64,000 nt of DNA from Strigamia acuminata (Eukaryota; Arthropoda; Chilopoda; Geophilomorpha; Linotaeniidae), in assembly GCA_949358305.1 (NCBI GenBank), contig OX442318.1, positions 15,420,517 to 15,484,516 of the forward strand, given 5' to 3'. Every line of letters begins with the position of its first letter. Positions within the stretch are counted from its first letter, which is position 1. Position numbers and translations under genes: made by a program. Under the pieces are notes generated by a model. The model worked only from the letters and a program-made list of their open reading frames with translations. It was not told the DNA's origin and did not search any database. Below are positions 50,642-61,318 of this stretch, one piece after another.

Positions 50642-53600
50642 ATGTCCAAGTCCGTCGAAGGAAACTCCGGGCGACTTCCCATTCTCAGCGTAGGAAACTA
50701 CGAACTATGGCAGCGCTCAATGCGCATGGTGCTGAGAAGTGAAGAATTGTGGGAACATGTGACGGAAGAAGAAGAGGCAGATTTCCTTAAAACCGCCGGA
50801 GATAAGGAGAAGAAGAAATACAAGCGTCGTAAAGCCAAAGCTTTAGGTTTAATATACTGTTCTGTAAGCGAGGCGAAGAAGTCTGCGCTAGATGATTGTA
50901 AAACCCCGAAGGAAGCATGGGACATCTTAGCCAACATTTATGCGCCATCATCTCGTGCGCGACAGGCAGCCATGCGCCGCGAATTTTTGAATTTGCGCCT
51001 GGAGCAGGGCGAAGATATGGCCGACTTCTTAGGACGCGTAGACTATCATGTCCGCCAAATGAAGGATATCGGAGAGATAACCACGCCTGATCATCACGCT
51101 TACCAATACTTGGACTTATTACCTCGTGAATATTCACAAATTTCATTCACGACATATCACTTGCCCAAAGGAGAATTTACACCAAAGAAAGTGTCTGAAC
51201 AATTGCTCGCGGAACATATGCGACTCAAAGCTATGGATTCGCACGACATAGACAATTCTAAATCTCCACGTGCCTATGCTGGTGAAAAACAGCAACGTGG
51301 GAGAAATCGTTCTCGTCCCTCTCGACCGTTATCTTCGGTGCAGTGTTTTAATTGCCAGGAATTTGGCCATTATGCTAATAAATGTTCATTACCGCCGCGC
51401 CGAGATGACAAAAATCAACCGACAGCTTCACTTCAAAGGAAGCCAAGAAGTTCTAGCCGCAAACGCAACAAGAACTCAAACCGTGATGATTTGAGGCCAA
51501 GGGGGAATTCCAGCGCAAGGCGGGAAACGAACTTTTTCGCCAGTGCTCCGCAACAGTTGCCCACAATTCACTTCATGCAATCACATGAATGGATCGTGGA
51601 TTGTGGGGCAACTGATCATGTGTGCCACGTTCAAGCATGGTTTCAGGACTTTGTCAAAGTTGTGCCCTTTAATATCGCATTAGGCCAAGGACATTCCGAA
51701 GTTCTAGGAAAGGGCAAAGTCCAGATTATCTCCATGATCAACAACGTAGAATGTGTCGTAAATCTCCAAGATGTGTTGTATGCGCCAAAATTCGAGGCGA
51801 ATTTGATTTCAGTGTCAAAAATGGACAAAACTAAACATCACATCCATATTTGGAATGGAGACGTCTATGTCTACAAATCCGACATTAAGCATCCAATGCT
51901 TCGGGCCAAAGAAAAGGGCGGCCTTTACTATGTTGACGGCTTGTGCCCACCTTCAACGTTGATATCAACAGTGGATGTGCCTATTGCGCAGTCGACCGCT
52001 CCGACCCGAACATTAGTCACGACAGAAGAGGATTTCATCCAGTATCCAAGGGCAAAGAAAAAGTCGAAAGATCCTGAACTTTTTACTGATTTTCGGCTCG
52101 AATTCCCTCCTTTGCCAAATGAAATTCCTCCACCTGTACCAATCAAAGTAACCCAGTCCAAGACACCTCCTGTACCTGTTCCTACCAATCCTTTACCTCA
52201 AGTCCCATCCTTTGCCGATACAATAAAGGCAATTCCTACAACTTCCAAACCGAATCCAAAATCGGCGAATCAAAAGAAAGTTGCAGCGCCTACGGTCAAA
52301 AAGGATGCGACTGGGATATGGCACAGCAGATTGGGTCATCTTCATACCAATGCTATGAAACTTTTGGCCGGAAATGAACAAGTTTACGGAGTTACACCGG
52401 CAGAAGTGAACAAAGAACTCTCGTGTAATCATTGCAGAATTGCGAAATCAACGCGCATTTCTCACAAGCCGGATGCAAACCCCATTGCAACCAAGGCTTT
52501 AGATCTCCTGCACATGGATGTGTGGGGAGCCTCAAGAACGACTTCCTACGGAGGCGCGCGTTATGTGCTAACGATTATCGACGACGCCACGCGCTACGCC
52601 TGGATATTTCCGATGGCCCAAAAATCCCAAGTATTTGGATTGTTTAAAGATTACGTCACGCGAATTGAACGAGTGACGGGCAAACGAGTCAAGGCCATCC
52701 GAACTGACCGAGGAGGAGAATTCATATCGAATGAATTTGAACGTTATCTGAAAGAAACTGGAATTCAAGCCCAGCGGACCAATCCCCATAGCCCCGCTAT
52801 GAATGGCACAGCAGAACGAATAAATCGCACAATGGCGGATTATACTCGTGCCATTTTAGATGAAACCGGATTACCTAATGAACTTTGGGCGGAATTCGCA
52901 GTGACTTTCTCCTATATAAAGAACCGGTGCCCTCATTCTCGTCTCAAAAATGAGGTCCCCTATATCCTGTGGCGACGACGTGCCCTTTCGCTTAGACACC
53001 TGCGCAAGTTAGGCTCCAAGTGCTGGGTTCATCACACAGCACCTGGCAGGGACAAGCTCGATCCACGAGCTTGGGAGGGCTACTTGGTTGGATACGCCAC
53101 CACAACGCGAGGCTACCGCATCTGGAATCCGACAGACAACAAGGTCATCGAGTCCATTCACGTCCAAATTGATGAACGGCAATCTTATAAGCGCTCTAAT
53201 CATTATCGAGGTCCACAGCAACCGTGGATGGGACCAGATCTGGACCAAACGCGTCAATCGTCACAAATTCGTCAACCATTGCGCATTTCACAACCGCAAG
53301 TGAGGTTTGAAGACGACGGTCTACAATATACTGATTGGCCCAAATTTCCGGATTCAGAGGATGAATGTGATACAGACTATGACTCTGACGATTCGACCCC
53401 AGCGGGTGCTCAATTCCGGACTCCGCCAGCCACTCCAACTCCGGGATCTCCTATTCGAGCCCCTCTAATTACTCCAGTAATAACACCAGTGCCGAGTCCA
53501 GTTATTACTCCCGGCAATACACCAAGTCATACACCACCTGGTTCACCTCCGAGTTTTGTAAATGCTCGTCGAGGCTCTCGTGGAAATGCGCCACAAGCTC

Positions 53601-55450
53601 ATCAAGCAGTCCACCATGGTCCACCTCCAACTGGAGCAGCAACTGCGTATAAGTGGCGTTACATTGGTGGAGATACTGTGTGTAGACACTGGAAAAGGGA
53701 GGAACATTTGCGCAAAGTACAGGAACCTGGCAAATTAAAAACAGATGTTTATTATTTCCCAGAAGCAGGACTCCGACTACGTTCTAGAGGCGAGGTTGAG
53801 GAATTCTGTCACATGAACAACATTCCGTATGATTCCGAACTATTTTATTTTGGCAATATGGAATATGAATTGGAGGATCTCCCACAACCACTTCCCAGAG
53901 TGCACCTTTGTCGTCGTGATCCCACTAGTTACGCAGAGGCTGTGAGACTTCCGGATGCGACAAAATGGCAAGAAGCCATTAATGAAGAATTAGACACTTT
54001 TGCAAAAAGAGGCGTCTATGAAGAGGTCCCTAAACCGGAAAATACAACCATATTAGGGTGTAAGTGGCTCTTCAAACTGAAGGAAGATGCTCTAGGCAAA
54101 CCAGCCAGATATCGCGCTAGATTAGTGGCACAGGGCTTTCGCCAAACGTTAGGAGTGGACTACGATGAAGTCTTTAGCCCTGTTGTCAACTTTGTTCTCA
54201 TACGCCTATTCTTCTGCCTGCTAGTAGTGCTTAAAGGGTGGAAGGACGCGCATTTGGATGTGAAGTGCGCATACCTATACGGTGATCTTGCGCATAAGGT
54301 GTATATGCGCATTCCAGCTGGCGCGACATGTTCGAACCCAAATCATGTATGGCTTTTGATAAAGTCTCTCTACGGACTCCATCAGTCCGGGCGCCAATGG
54401 TTTGAAAAACTGGATCAAACATTGCGCGATTTGGGATTTCGCAGATTACCAGGGTGCAACTGTGTGTACATATACGGAACTTCCGCCGTGATGCTAATAT
54501 ACGTCGATGATATAGTACTATTTCACGCGACGGATGGCATCCTGACGCAATTAATTGCTCTTATCAGCACCAAATTCGATGTCGTGAATTTAGGACCGAT
54601 TACGAAACTCTTAGGTGTAGAGTTCATTCGTACTCCCAAGGGAATCTTCATCATCCAACGTGCATACATACAGAAGATTCTCAAGAAATTTGAAATTGTC
54701 GCCGATAAACTCATCAAGGTCCCAGTAACACCAGGAACGACGCTCGTCAAAGGGTCGAAAGAGGACTTGCCAGAATTTCCTTATCGTTCGTTAATTGGCT
54801 CTCTTCTCTTCCTCGCATCGAGGACACGACCTGATATATTATTCTCAGTGATAATGTTGTCACAGTTCAATAATTGCTACAACCACACTCACATCAAGGC
54901 GCTCATGCAGGTTGTGCGCTATGTAGGCAATACTTTGGATTACGCAATTGAACTATCAAATTGTTCCAATGGACAACTATGGGGATATACTGACGCGTCC
55001 TGGGCCACCGAAGTCAGCACTTCTTTGAGTTTCGGCGGGTATATAGCCTATATTGGAAACGTCCCCATCGGATGGAGTTGTCGTAAACAAACCAGCGTGG
55101 CGTGCTCAACGATGGAAGCGGAGTTTGTCGCCCTCGTTGAGTGCGTCCGTGAGATTTATTGGCTCGATTACGTCTACAGTTCCGTACCGATGCTGAATAG
55201 ATCTTCACCACCTATAGTGTTCTCCGATGCGCTTTCTTCCATCCAATTCACATCGAATGACGTGGAGAACAGTAAAACGAAACATATCCGAGTGAAATTT
55301 CATTGGATTCGGGAATGGTACACAGCAGGCGCATTTCAATTGCGCAAAGTCCTCGGATCAATGAACGTGGCAGACATTTTTACCAAATGGTTGGGATCAT
55401 CCCAACTGCGTCTCCTGATTTCCCGGATTTTCAATTTCAACTTATCGTGA
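50642..55450 (+). CDS. Copia gag-pol polyprotein of D'
   Basis: Intact 1,602-residue polyprotein, clearly orthologous to D with scattered substitutions and a re-arranged Pro/Thr linker after integrase. It has CFNCQEFGHYANKC, IVDCGATDH, WHSRLGHLH...CNHCRIAK, HMDVWG, IRTDRGGEF, NGTAERINRT, CKWLFKL, IYVDDIVLF, GYTDASWA and STMEAEF. The frame is open, but the insertion of G in its leader separates it from its 5' LTR promoter by 28 kb, so expression as a normal genomic RNA is unlikely. Confidence 0.96.
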   Translation: MSKSVEGNSGRLPILSVGNYELWQRSMRMVLRSEELWEHVTEEEEADFLKTAGDKEKKKYKRRKAKALGLIYCSVSEAKKSALDDCKTPKEAWDILANIYAPSSRARQAAMRREFLNLRLEQGEDMADFLGRVDYHVRQMKDIGEITTPDHHAYQYLDLLPREYSQISFTTYHLPKGEFTPKKVSEQLLAEHMRLKAMDSHDIDNSKSPRAYAGEKQQRGRNRSRPSRPLSSVQCFNCQEFGHYANKCSLPPRRDDKNQPTASLQRKPRSSSRKRNKNSNRDDLRPRGNSSARRETNFFASAPQQLPTIHFMQSHEWIVDCGATDHVCHVQAWFQDFVKVVPFNIALGQGHSEVLGKGKVQIISMINNVECVVNLQDVLYAPKFEANLISVSKMDKTKHHIHIWNGDVYVYKSDIKHPMLRAKEKGGLYYVDGLCPPSTLISTVDVPIAQSTAPTRTLVTTEEDFIQYPRAKKKSKDPELFTDFRLEFPPLPNEIPPPVPIKVTQSKTPPVPVPTNPLPQVPSFADTIKAIPTTSKPNPKSANQKKVAAPTVKKDATGIWHSRLGHLHTNAMKLLAGNEQVYGVTPAEVNKELSCNHCRIAKSTRISHKPDANPIATKALDLLHMDVWGASRTTSYGGARYVLTIIDDATRYAWIFPMAQKSQVFGLFKDYVTRIERVTGKRVKAIRTDRGGEFISNEFERYLKETGIQAQRTNPHSPAMNGTAERINRTMADYTRAILDETGLPNELWAEFAVTFSYIKNRCPHSRLKNEVPYILWRRRALSLRHLRKLGSKCWVHHTAPGRDKLDPRAWEGYLVGYATTTRGYRIWNPTDNKVIESIHVQIDERQSYKRSNHYRGPQQPWMGPDLDQTRQSSQIRQPLRISQPQVRFEDDGLQYTDWPKFPDSEDECDTDYDSDDSTPAGAQFRTPPATPTPGSPIRAPLITPVITPVPSPVITPGNTPSHTPPGSPPSFVNARRGSRGNAPQAHQAVHHGPPPTGAATAYKWRYIGGDTVCRHWKREEHLRKVQEPGKLKTDVYYFPEAGLRLRSRGEVEEFCHMNNIPYDSELFYFGNMEYELEDLPQPLPRVHLCRRDPTSYAEAVRLPDATKWQEAINEELDTFAKRGVYEEVPKPENTTILGCKWLFKLKEDALGKPARYRARLVAQGFRQTLGVDYDEVFSPVVNFVLIRLFFCLLVVLKGWKDAHLDVKCAYLYGDLAHKVYMRIPAGATCSNPNHVWLLIKSLYGLHQSGRQWFEKLDQTLRDLGFRRLPGCNCVYIYGTSAVMLIYVDDIVLFHATDGILTQLIALISTKFDVVNLGPITKLLGVEFIRTPKGIFIIQRAYIQKILKKFEIVADKLIKVPVTPGTTLVKGSKEDLPEFPYRSLIGSLLFLASRTRPDILFSVIMLSQFNNCYNHTHIKALMQVVRYVGNTLDYAIELSNCSNGQLWGYTDASWATEVSTSLSFGGYIAYIGNVPIGWSCRKQTSVACSTMEAEFVALVECVREIYWLDYVYSSVPMLNRSSPPIVFSDALSSIQFTSNDVENSKTKHIRVKFHWIREWYTAGAFQLRKVLGSMNVADIFTKWLGSSQLRLLISRIFNFNLS

Positions 55451-55645
55451 CATTCTTAATTTAGTTTTACCCGAATTTTGAGGATCATTGAGTTCCAGTG
55501 GGAATTTTCGGGCTTCCGTAGTGATTAATATAATAGTACCCGGCTCGATGATTCGATTTATTGTTTTTCCTTAATTATTTGAAAATTGTAAAGTTACATA
55601 TGATATTTTCCCCATTTCTGTTTAATTGTGCGGCTATCTGGCATT
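55451..55645 (+). other. 3' UTR of D'
   Basis: Non-coding; resembles the J 3' UTR at 18042-18226. Confidence 0.75.
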
Positions 55646-55657
55646 GAAGGGGGAAAT
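55646..55657 (+). other. Polypurine tract of D'
   Basis: gaagggggaaat before the 3' LTR. Confidence 0.88.
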
Positions 55658-55988
55658 TGTTGTTTTCCAATGCCAAATAGTCCTCCGTACTCATTACGGA
55701 TATTTCCTAGTGTTTATCTGCACTAAGCAGCTTTTTGTATTTATTTTGTCTTTATATAATTATTTATCATTGGGTATAATGCTGCCCACAGCTCAATTGT
55801 ATTAAGTTGATAATTCTTAACACCAGATGGTGTCATTGTATATTTTCCTCATTCCAAGATGGCTGCTTGCAGGCTGTGCAAGCATAACCATGTTATCTAC
55901 ACCAAAATGGTCTCAATTTGTAAGTTGTTTTATTTTAGAGTAAACATTTATTATTTGTACATTGTGTAGTTGTCTTTTTGCTGCATAT
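55658..55988 (+). repeat. 3' LTR of D', truncated (331 of 483 bp)
   Basis: Matches 21025-21355 and is lost at gcatat, where copia E begins. The remaining about 150 bp are expected beyond E but are absent from the window. Confidence 0.92.
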
Positions 55989-56453
55989 TGAAGAGTTGCA
56001 ATGGCCTGTGCGCTGTCGAAATAACTCGGAAACATCATTTTGGCTGGGCGGATAAATCGGACACGCGTCCGCCATCTTTTATTACAAAAGTAAGTGTGTA
56101 ACATAAAACCTGGTTCGAGGCTAATCGCCCTCGATCTCAAACACAAAGAAATCATAGAACAAATCATTGTTTCAATACACTGACTTGTTCTTTACAGAAA
56201 GACAAAACTAATGAATAAAACAAACAGAACAACATAAACAATAAGTGCTCATTTGAGCAGATGACAGGTTGTGTGTGTTGTCACGTAATAGGAGTCGGTT
56301 GCGGTACAAAACCAGCATTGGGATTAAAAATCAGAATCAACCGACTGCGATATGGGACATCAACATGGCAACACACTGATTGCATTTATCCACAATATGC
56401 AATCTGATAAACTACGCGGATGCGAGGACAAACAGGAAAACGTCAACCTAACA
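55989..56453 (-). repeat. 3' LTR of E, 465 bp
   Basis: TGTTAGGTTGACG...CTCTTCA in element orientation. Contains AAAAGATGGCGG (complement 56069-56080). The right boundary is inferred from the PPT, since no second LTR is available. Confidence 0.82.
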
Positions 56454-56464
56454 AATCCCCCTTC
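56454..56464 (-). other. Polypurine tract of E
   Basis: GAAGGGGGATT on minus. Confidence 0.82.
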
Positions 56465-56470
56465 GTTTAG

Positions 56471-59400
56471 CTATTTGTCAATTACAAAGATGTATTCGCA
56501 TAGCGCGTTCAATCTGGATTTAGCTAACCATTTCGTCAGAATATCCGCGACATTTAATTCGCCAGAAACATGTTCGATTAAAAACGTTCCTTTCTCAAAC
56601 CAATCTCTAACGAAATGGAGCTTCACGTCTATATGTTTATTTGCCCTGTTCTCGATCCTATTCTTACAGTATTGGATAGCCGGCTGGCTATCCGCAAAAA
56701 CACAGGGCGTATTTCGCTCGAGACAAAACATTATCTTCGCGTCGTAAAGGCGCTCGAGCCAAATAACTTCCTTCACCCCATCGACCACGGCGAGAAATTC
56801 GCTCTCCATGATCGACAGGGAGGTCATCGATTGTTTGTGGCAATTCCACGAGATGGGAATGCCACCCATATAGACAATATGTCCCCCAAAGCTTCGTCGT
56901 CTGTCTTGATCTAGGGCAAACGACGCGTCGGTGTAAACTGTCAAATTCTCGTTTTTACAGTTCGATAAGTTAATCGAATAATTCGACGTGGTGGCCAAAT
57001 ATCGCAGGACCTGCAGTAACATATTGACATGGCGCGTCGAATGCGTCTCGTTATACTGGGAAAGCACTATTACTGAAAACAGTATGTCGGGTCTGGTTCG
57101 GCTGGCGATGAACAACAGACTTCCGACCAGAGATCTGTACGGGAATGAGGTGTCGGCTTTTTCCCCGGTTCTTACACCTTGAATCATGGTTCCCGGGGTT
57201 ACTGGAACCTTTACTCGATGGCACGAGTCAATCCCGTACGCTTTACAAAGCTTTTCAATATATTTCCGTTGGTGGATTTTAATCATGCCCCCGGACCTAT
57301 CAAACTCAATTCCTAAAAGTAAAGTTACGGGCCCCAGACTCACTACTTCAAACGATTCCCGTAACCACTTCAAAACGCATTGTTCCACATAGTCATCCTT
57401 GGAAAACAACACGATATCGTCCACGTAAAAGATGACTATTGCATCGTTGTCTAGGGCATAGACACAGTTTAAACCCAACAACGGTTGAAAGCCCAATTCA
57501 AGTAGTCGTATGTGGAGGACCTGGTACCACATACGACCGGACTGGTGTAATCCATAAAGTGCTTTTAAAAGCATCCAGCATTTATGCTTATTATGGGCGG
57601 TACGATATCCCTTGGGGATCTCCATGTACTGTACCGTATCGAGGTCCCCGTAAAGGTACGCGGCCTTGATATCCAGGTGTAAATCCCGCCATCCCTTGAG
57701 TATCACCAAAGTGCAAAAGAACACTATCACTAGCACAAAGTTGACGACGGGGGAGAACACCTCCGCAAAGTCAACTCCGGGCTTTTGCTTAAAGCCCTGT
57801 GCGACGAGTCGGGCTCGGTAGCGTTGGATAACACCCGTGTGGTCGCGCTTCATTTTGTATATCCATTTCGATCCCAAGAGAGTCGTACCCTCGTCTAAAG
57901 TTGTTTTGTCAACTTCCTTGTAAACCGTTCTTTCATCGAACACATCAATTTCCTCTCTCATGGCTTTTATCCAATCAGGACGCTTGACGTGGTACATGGC
58001 TTCTTCGTAGGTTTCCGGCTCGACGGCACAGAAACCTGCAAACCCTAACGGTTCACCGTCCCCCTCTAATGTCTTAAAGTCAAATAAGGTCGCATCATAT
58101 GCGTACCCTTCTTCATCGCACCACCGTGCGATATCAACTCGACTTCTTATCTTATCCTTTAAGGGCGTGATGTAAACAACATCTATTTGTCCCGCCGTCG
58201 CTCCGTCTTTGCGGACGGATGCGCGTCGTTCCCATTCCGCCATGTTTAACGGCAGTAGTTCCGGATGTAACATCACGTTCCCTTGCTTTTTTCTTGATCG
58301 TGATCCACGCCGTGTTTGAATCCCAGGAGGAATTTCAGGTTCCCCATCATTGTCAGGATAGATGTTGAAGTAATTCCCATCATCCCCCTTCGCCCCACCA
58401 ATTTCTTCAACAGGCTCATCCCCTGTATCCCCGTCTCCAAAAATAGGGTTCCCCTCAATGGGCATGAGTGGGGGTTGCTGAGCCGCCTGTTTAGCGACTG
58501 GCCTCAATTCAGGTCTAAGAGTAGGCTTTGGGGTCGTGGGCAATGCGGGTTTCACTTTCTGCTGCGGAGCAGGTTGTGGAACCTCCTGTATCGCAGGAGG
58601 GGGTTCCGGGATTTCCGCCGGAATTGGGTCACCGACAACACTGTCGTCGTCAGAAAATGACCCATTGAACGAGTCCGAACTCGAAGTATCAAAGTCATTC
58701 TCCAATTCAGGCGACGCAACCGTCCCCAATTCAAACCAGAAATTGTTTTCAAAAATTTTGACGTGTTTAGACAAAAACACCTGATTTTTATTTGGATCCC
58801 AAATTCTGTAGCCGCGTGTAGAAGCGGCATATCCAATTAATGCCCCAGCCCATGCCCTGTCTTGTAATTTCCCACCCCGAGTCTGAGATGGGATGTGGAC
58901 ATAAGTCAATGAGCCAATGCACTTGACATGGCGAAGGGACAATTTCTTATTATAAAACACAGAATAAGGTGTTTTTCCCCCAATTCCCGTATGTGGAAAA
59001 CGGTTTTTCAGATATACAACTGAAACGGCAAGCTCTGCCCATAGAGTGGCGGGAAATTTATTCTCAAAAAGAAGTGCCCGAGTACCATTAAGAATGGTAC
59101 GGTTCGCCCGTTCGGCGACCGAATTCATTTCTGGGCTGTATGCATTAGTCCTCATACACTTAAGCCCAATTGTCGCCACATAATCGTCCCATTGTCTAGA
59201 TATGAATTCCCCTCCATTATCAGTTTTTATGGCCTTTACCTTCTTAGAGGTCGTTCGCTCAACTTCAAGTAGCCACCGCTTGAAATGTCCTAAAACGTCA
59301 CTTTTCCGTTTCATGATGATTATCCACATAAAGCGGGAAAAATCATCGATGAGAATGAGATAATAGTACGCCCCACCCAATGTTTGAACTGGCGCGGGGC

Positions 59401-61318
59401 CCCACACGTCTAAGTGCACTATTTCCAAAATACTTTTTGTCGTAATTCCAATTATTGGGGGAAAACTAGCACGTGTACTCTTCGCCCTGGCGCAAAAGTC
59501 ACACGTCGACAACTCCTTATTCGAGAGTTTCAGCCCAAAAACATCAGTTGACTTTTCTAATCCCGCAATTCCCTTTGCATTTAAATGCCCTAGGCGGGAG
59601 TGCCAAATGTCCATCGTTTGAGCCTTATCTTTCTTGTCAAAAGTTTTAACCCCATTAGTAGAATTGTTCCCATTCTCTGCTTTGTCTGCATTGTTCTGCA
59701 CAATTGAACTTGCCTCCTTAGAGGCATTGGCAGTCTTTGCCTTAATTTTATTCGAAACATTCGCTTGCGCATTAGTCGTAACATTCGCAGGCGCGTTGTT
59801 CGCAACACTCGCTTGCCCCTTTATCGCTGGTGCAGGTTTCCCTGACTCACTCGAATTTTGGGTTAATGCGTCCTTAAAACTAGGGTATGTTAGTATCGAA
59901 TTTACAACTTCATCGCCTTTTATAAGCGGACTAGAAGACACTGTCGCAGCCTGTTGCGCAGGTAATGCGGCAGTGTTCACAGGGGAAATACGACAATTGA
60001 CCTTATACATCCGATCACTCGTGCGTTCCGCAGTGATGGAAGGGTCATCAATTTTGTCGTTATAAATAACCATTTTGCCATTTTTAATCATGGTCGTTGC
60101 CCCAGCTTCATCCGTGCGACCCAACGAAATCAAATTCTTCCTAAAGTTGGGTGCATAAAATACATTATGCAATGTAATTGCACGGGTGCGGGTTCCATAA
60201 ATCGATGTCAACGTCACATTTCCTATTCCTTCGATTCTCGACTTTCCTTCTCCCTGTTGCACGTGGCCAGTTAATGGCTTGAAGTCGGAGAACCAGTCTT
60301 TGTTGAAGGAGAAATGGTCCGTCGCCCCTGTGTCGACGTACCATTGCGAATCATAATTCGCGTGAGACACGTGGGAAGCCGGCACAGGGGGTTGTTGTTG
60401 AAGCCAAATCGCCGCGGAGTAATAAGAGACTGGAGAGTCACTGAATATGTCAGCCTGTGTGACAGTGGCCTTTTGCTGGCCTCTTCCACGTCCCTTGCCC
60501 CGTGGATTGCCTCTAAATTGTCCAGTTTGGTTCCCTTTCGGTTGGAATTGCTGTTTCGGCGGAGTAGGGCATTCACGGGCGAAGTGGCCCGTCCCACCGC
60601 AAGTAAAACAGATGCGTGGGCCGCCGGGTGCATTTCCACCACGTCCGCGTTGTCTTCCGCCTTGGTTAAAGAAGGCACCAGTGTTCTCCAATGGCGCCTT
60701 GGAAGGCACGCCAAACTCGTCAGTTGTTACATGTAGGCGGTTGTATTCGCCTACCAGGCGTTCCTTGACCGCTGCTGCCGTGAACTCTGTGTCACCCCAG
60801 TGATAAACCGTCTGCTTGACCGGTTCGTATTGGGGTGGCAGCAGGTCAAGATATTGAAAGGCGTGAAACTCATCAGAAATTTGAATCTTGACATCTGCAA
60901 GCTGTACTACTTTCCGATCAACACGTGCGGTGAAAACAAACATCTCTTCGTTTTCATGCAACCGCATGTCTAAAAATTCCCTGCGAAGACGGGCTTTGCG
61001 TGCCCGGGTCGTGGGCTGGTAGGCAGCTTTCAGTGCCTCCCACACTTCTTTAGCAGTGGCCTGGGCAACCGCCACGACCTGTTGGGCCTCGCTGCAAGCC
61101 AAACAAATGGTGGAGCGGGCCCTTTCTTCGCCTTTCTCAAAATCCCTTGTCTCTCGAAACGGTGATCCGGCCGGCGGCTCTTTTGTCTTGCCGGTCACGT
61201 GGCCCCAAACACCGTACGATTGGAGGAGGAGCTGTACCTGTACGCTCCAGGTCGGATAGTTGGTTCCGTCCAACTTTTTCACGTCCTTGTAATCATCATG
61301 GCGGTCGTAGGACGCCAT
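56471..61318 (-). CDS. Copia gag-pol polyprotein of E
   Basis: Intact polyprotein of about 1,615 residues. Start taken at MASYDRHDDYKD, aligned with C; 14 further upstream codons are open but not conserved. CCHC CFTCGGTGHFARECP (about 239), protease WYVDTGATDH (about 326), integrase WHSRLGHLN...CDFCARAK, LDVWG, IKTDNGGEF (about 703), NSVAERANRT (about 736), RT SKWIYKM (about 1149), FYVDDIVLF (about 1299), RNase H VYTDASFA (about 1461), SIMESEF. No disabling change seen. Confidence 0.95.
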   Translation of the reverse strand: MASYDRHDDYKDVKKLDGTNYPTWSVQVQLLLQSYGVWGHVTGKTKEPPAGSPFRETRDFEKGEERARSTICLACSEAQQVVAVAQATAKEVWEALKAAYQPTTRARKARLRREFLDMRLHENEEMFVFTARVDRKVVQLADVKIQISDEFHAFQYLDLLPPQYEPVKQTVYHWGDTEFTAAAVKERLVGEYNRLHVTTDEFGVPSKAPLENTGAFFNQGGRQRGRGGNAPGGPRICFTCGGTGHFARECPTPPKQQFQPKGNQTGQFRGNPRGKGRGRGQQKATVTQADIFSDSPVSYYSAAIWLQQQPPVPASHVSHANYDSQWYVDTGATDHFSFNKDWFSDFKPLTGHVQQGEGKSRIEGIGNVTLTSIYGTRTRAITLHNVFYAPNFRKNLISLGRTDEAGATTMIKNGKMVIYNDKIDDPSITAERTSDRMYKVNCRISPVNTAALPAQQAATVSSSPLIKGDEVVNSILTYPSFKDALTQNSSESGKPAPAIKGQASVANNAPANVTTNAQANVSNKIKAKTANASKEASSIVQNNADKAENGNNSTNGVKTFDKKDKAQTMDIWHSRLGHLNAKGIAGLEKSTDVFGLKLSNKELSTCDFCARAKSTRASFPPIIGITTKSILEIVHLDVWGPAPVQTLGGAYYYLILIDDFSRFMWIIIMKRKSDVLGHFKRWLLEVERTTSKKVKAIKTDNGGEFISRQWDDYVATIGLKCMRTNAYSPEMNSVAERANRTILNGTRALLFENKFPATLWAELAVSVVYLKNRFPHTGIGGKTPYSVFYNKKLSLRHVKCIGSLTYVHIPSQTRGGKLQDRAWAGALIGYAASTRGYRIWDPNKNQVFLSKHVKIFENNFWFELGTVASPELENDFDTSSSDSFNGSFSDDDSVVGDPIPAEIPEPPPAIQEVPQPAPQQKVKPALPTTPKPTLRPELRPVAKQAAQQPPLMPIEGNPIFGDGDTGDEPVEEIGGAKGDDGNYFNIYPDNDGEPEIPPGIQTRRGSRSRKKQGNVMLHPELLPLNMAEWERRASVRKDGATAGQIDVVYITPLKDKIRSRVDIARWCDEEGYAYDATLFDFKTLEGDGEPLGFAGFCAVEPETYEEAMYHVKRPDWIKAMREEIDVFDERTVYKEVDKTTLDEGTTLLGSKWIYKMKRDHTGVIQRYRARLVAQGFKQKPGVDFAEVFSPVVNFVLVIVFFCTLVILKGWRDLHLDIKAAYLYGDLDTVQYMEIPKGYRTAHNKHKCWMLLKALYGLHQSGRMWYQVLHIRLLELGFQPLLGLNCVYALDNDAIVIFYVDDIVLFSKDDYVEQCVLKWLRESFEVVSLGPVTLLLGIEFDRSGGMIKIHQRKYIEKLCKAYGIDSCHRVKVPVTPGTMIQGVRTGEKADTSFPYRSLVGSLLFIASRTRPDILFSVIVLSQYNETHSTRHVNMLLQVLRYLATTSNYSINLSNCKNENLTVYTDASFALDQDRRRSFGGHIVYMGGIPISWNCHKQSMTSLSIMESEFLAVVDGVKEVIWLERLYDAKIMFCLERNTPCVFADSQPAIQYCKNRIENRANKHIDVKLHFVRDWFEKGTFLIEHVSGELNVADILTKWLAKSRLNALCEYIFVIDK

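Larger units (their letters stand above)
21025..55988 (+). mobile_element. Copia D' (plus), split by gypsy G and truncated by E
   Basis: 5' LTR 21025-21507, primer site, leader 21528-21869 continued at 50129-50641, gag-pol 50642-55450, 3' UTR, 3' LTR from 55658. The leader rejoins smoothly across G when compared with D. Only the first 331 bp of the 483-bp 3' LTR remain before copia E begins. The left flank is ctttt of element H; the right flank is not present, so no duplication can be shown. Confidence 0.92.
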
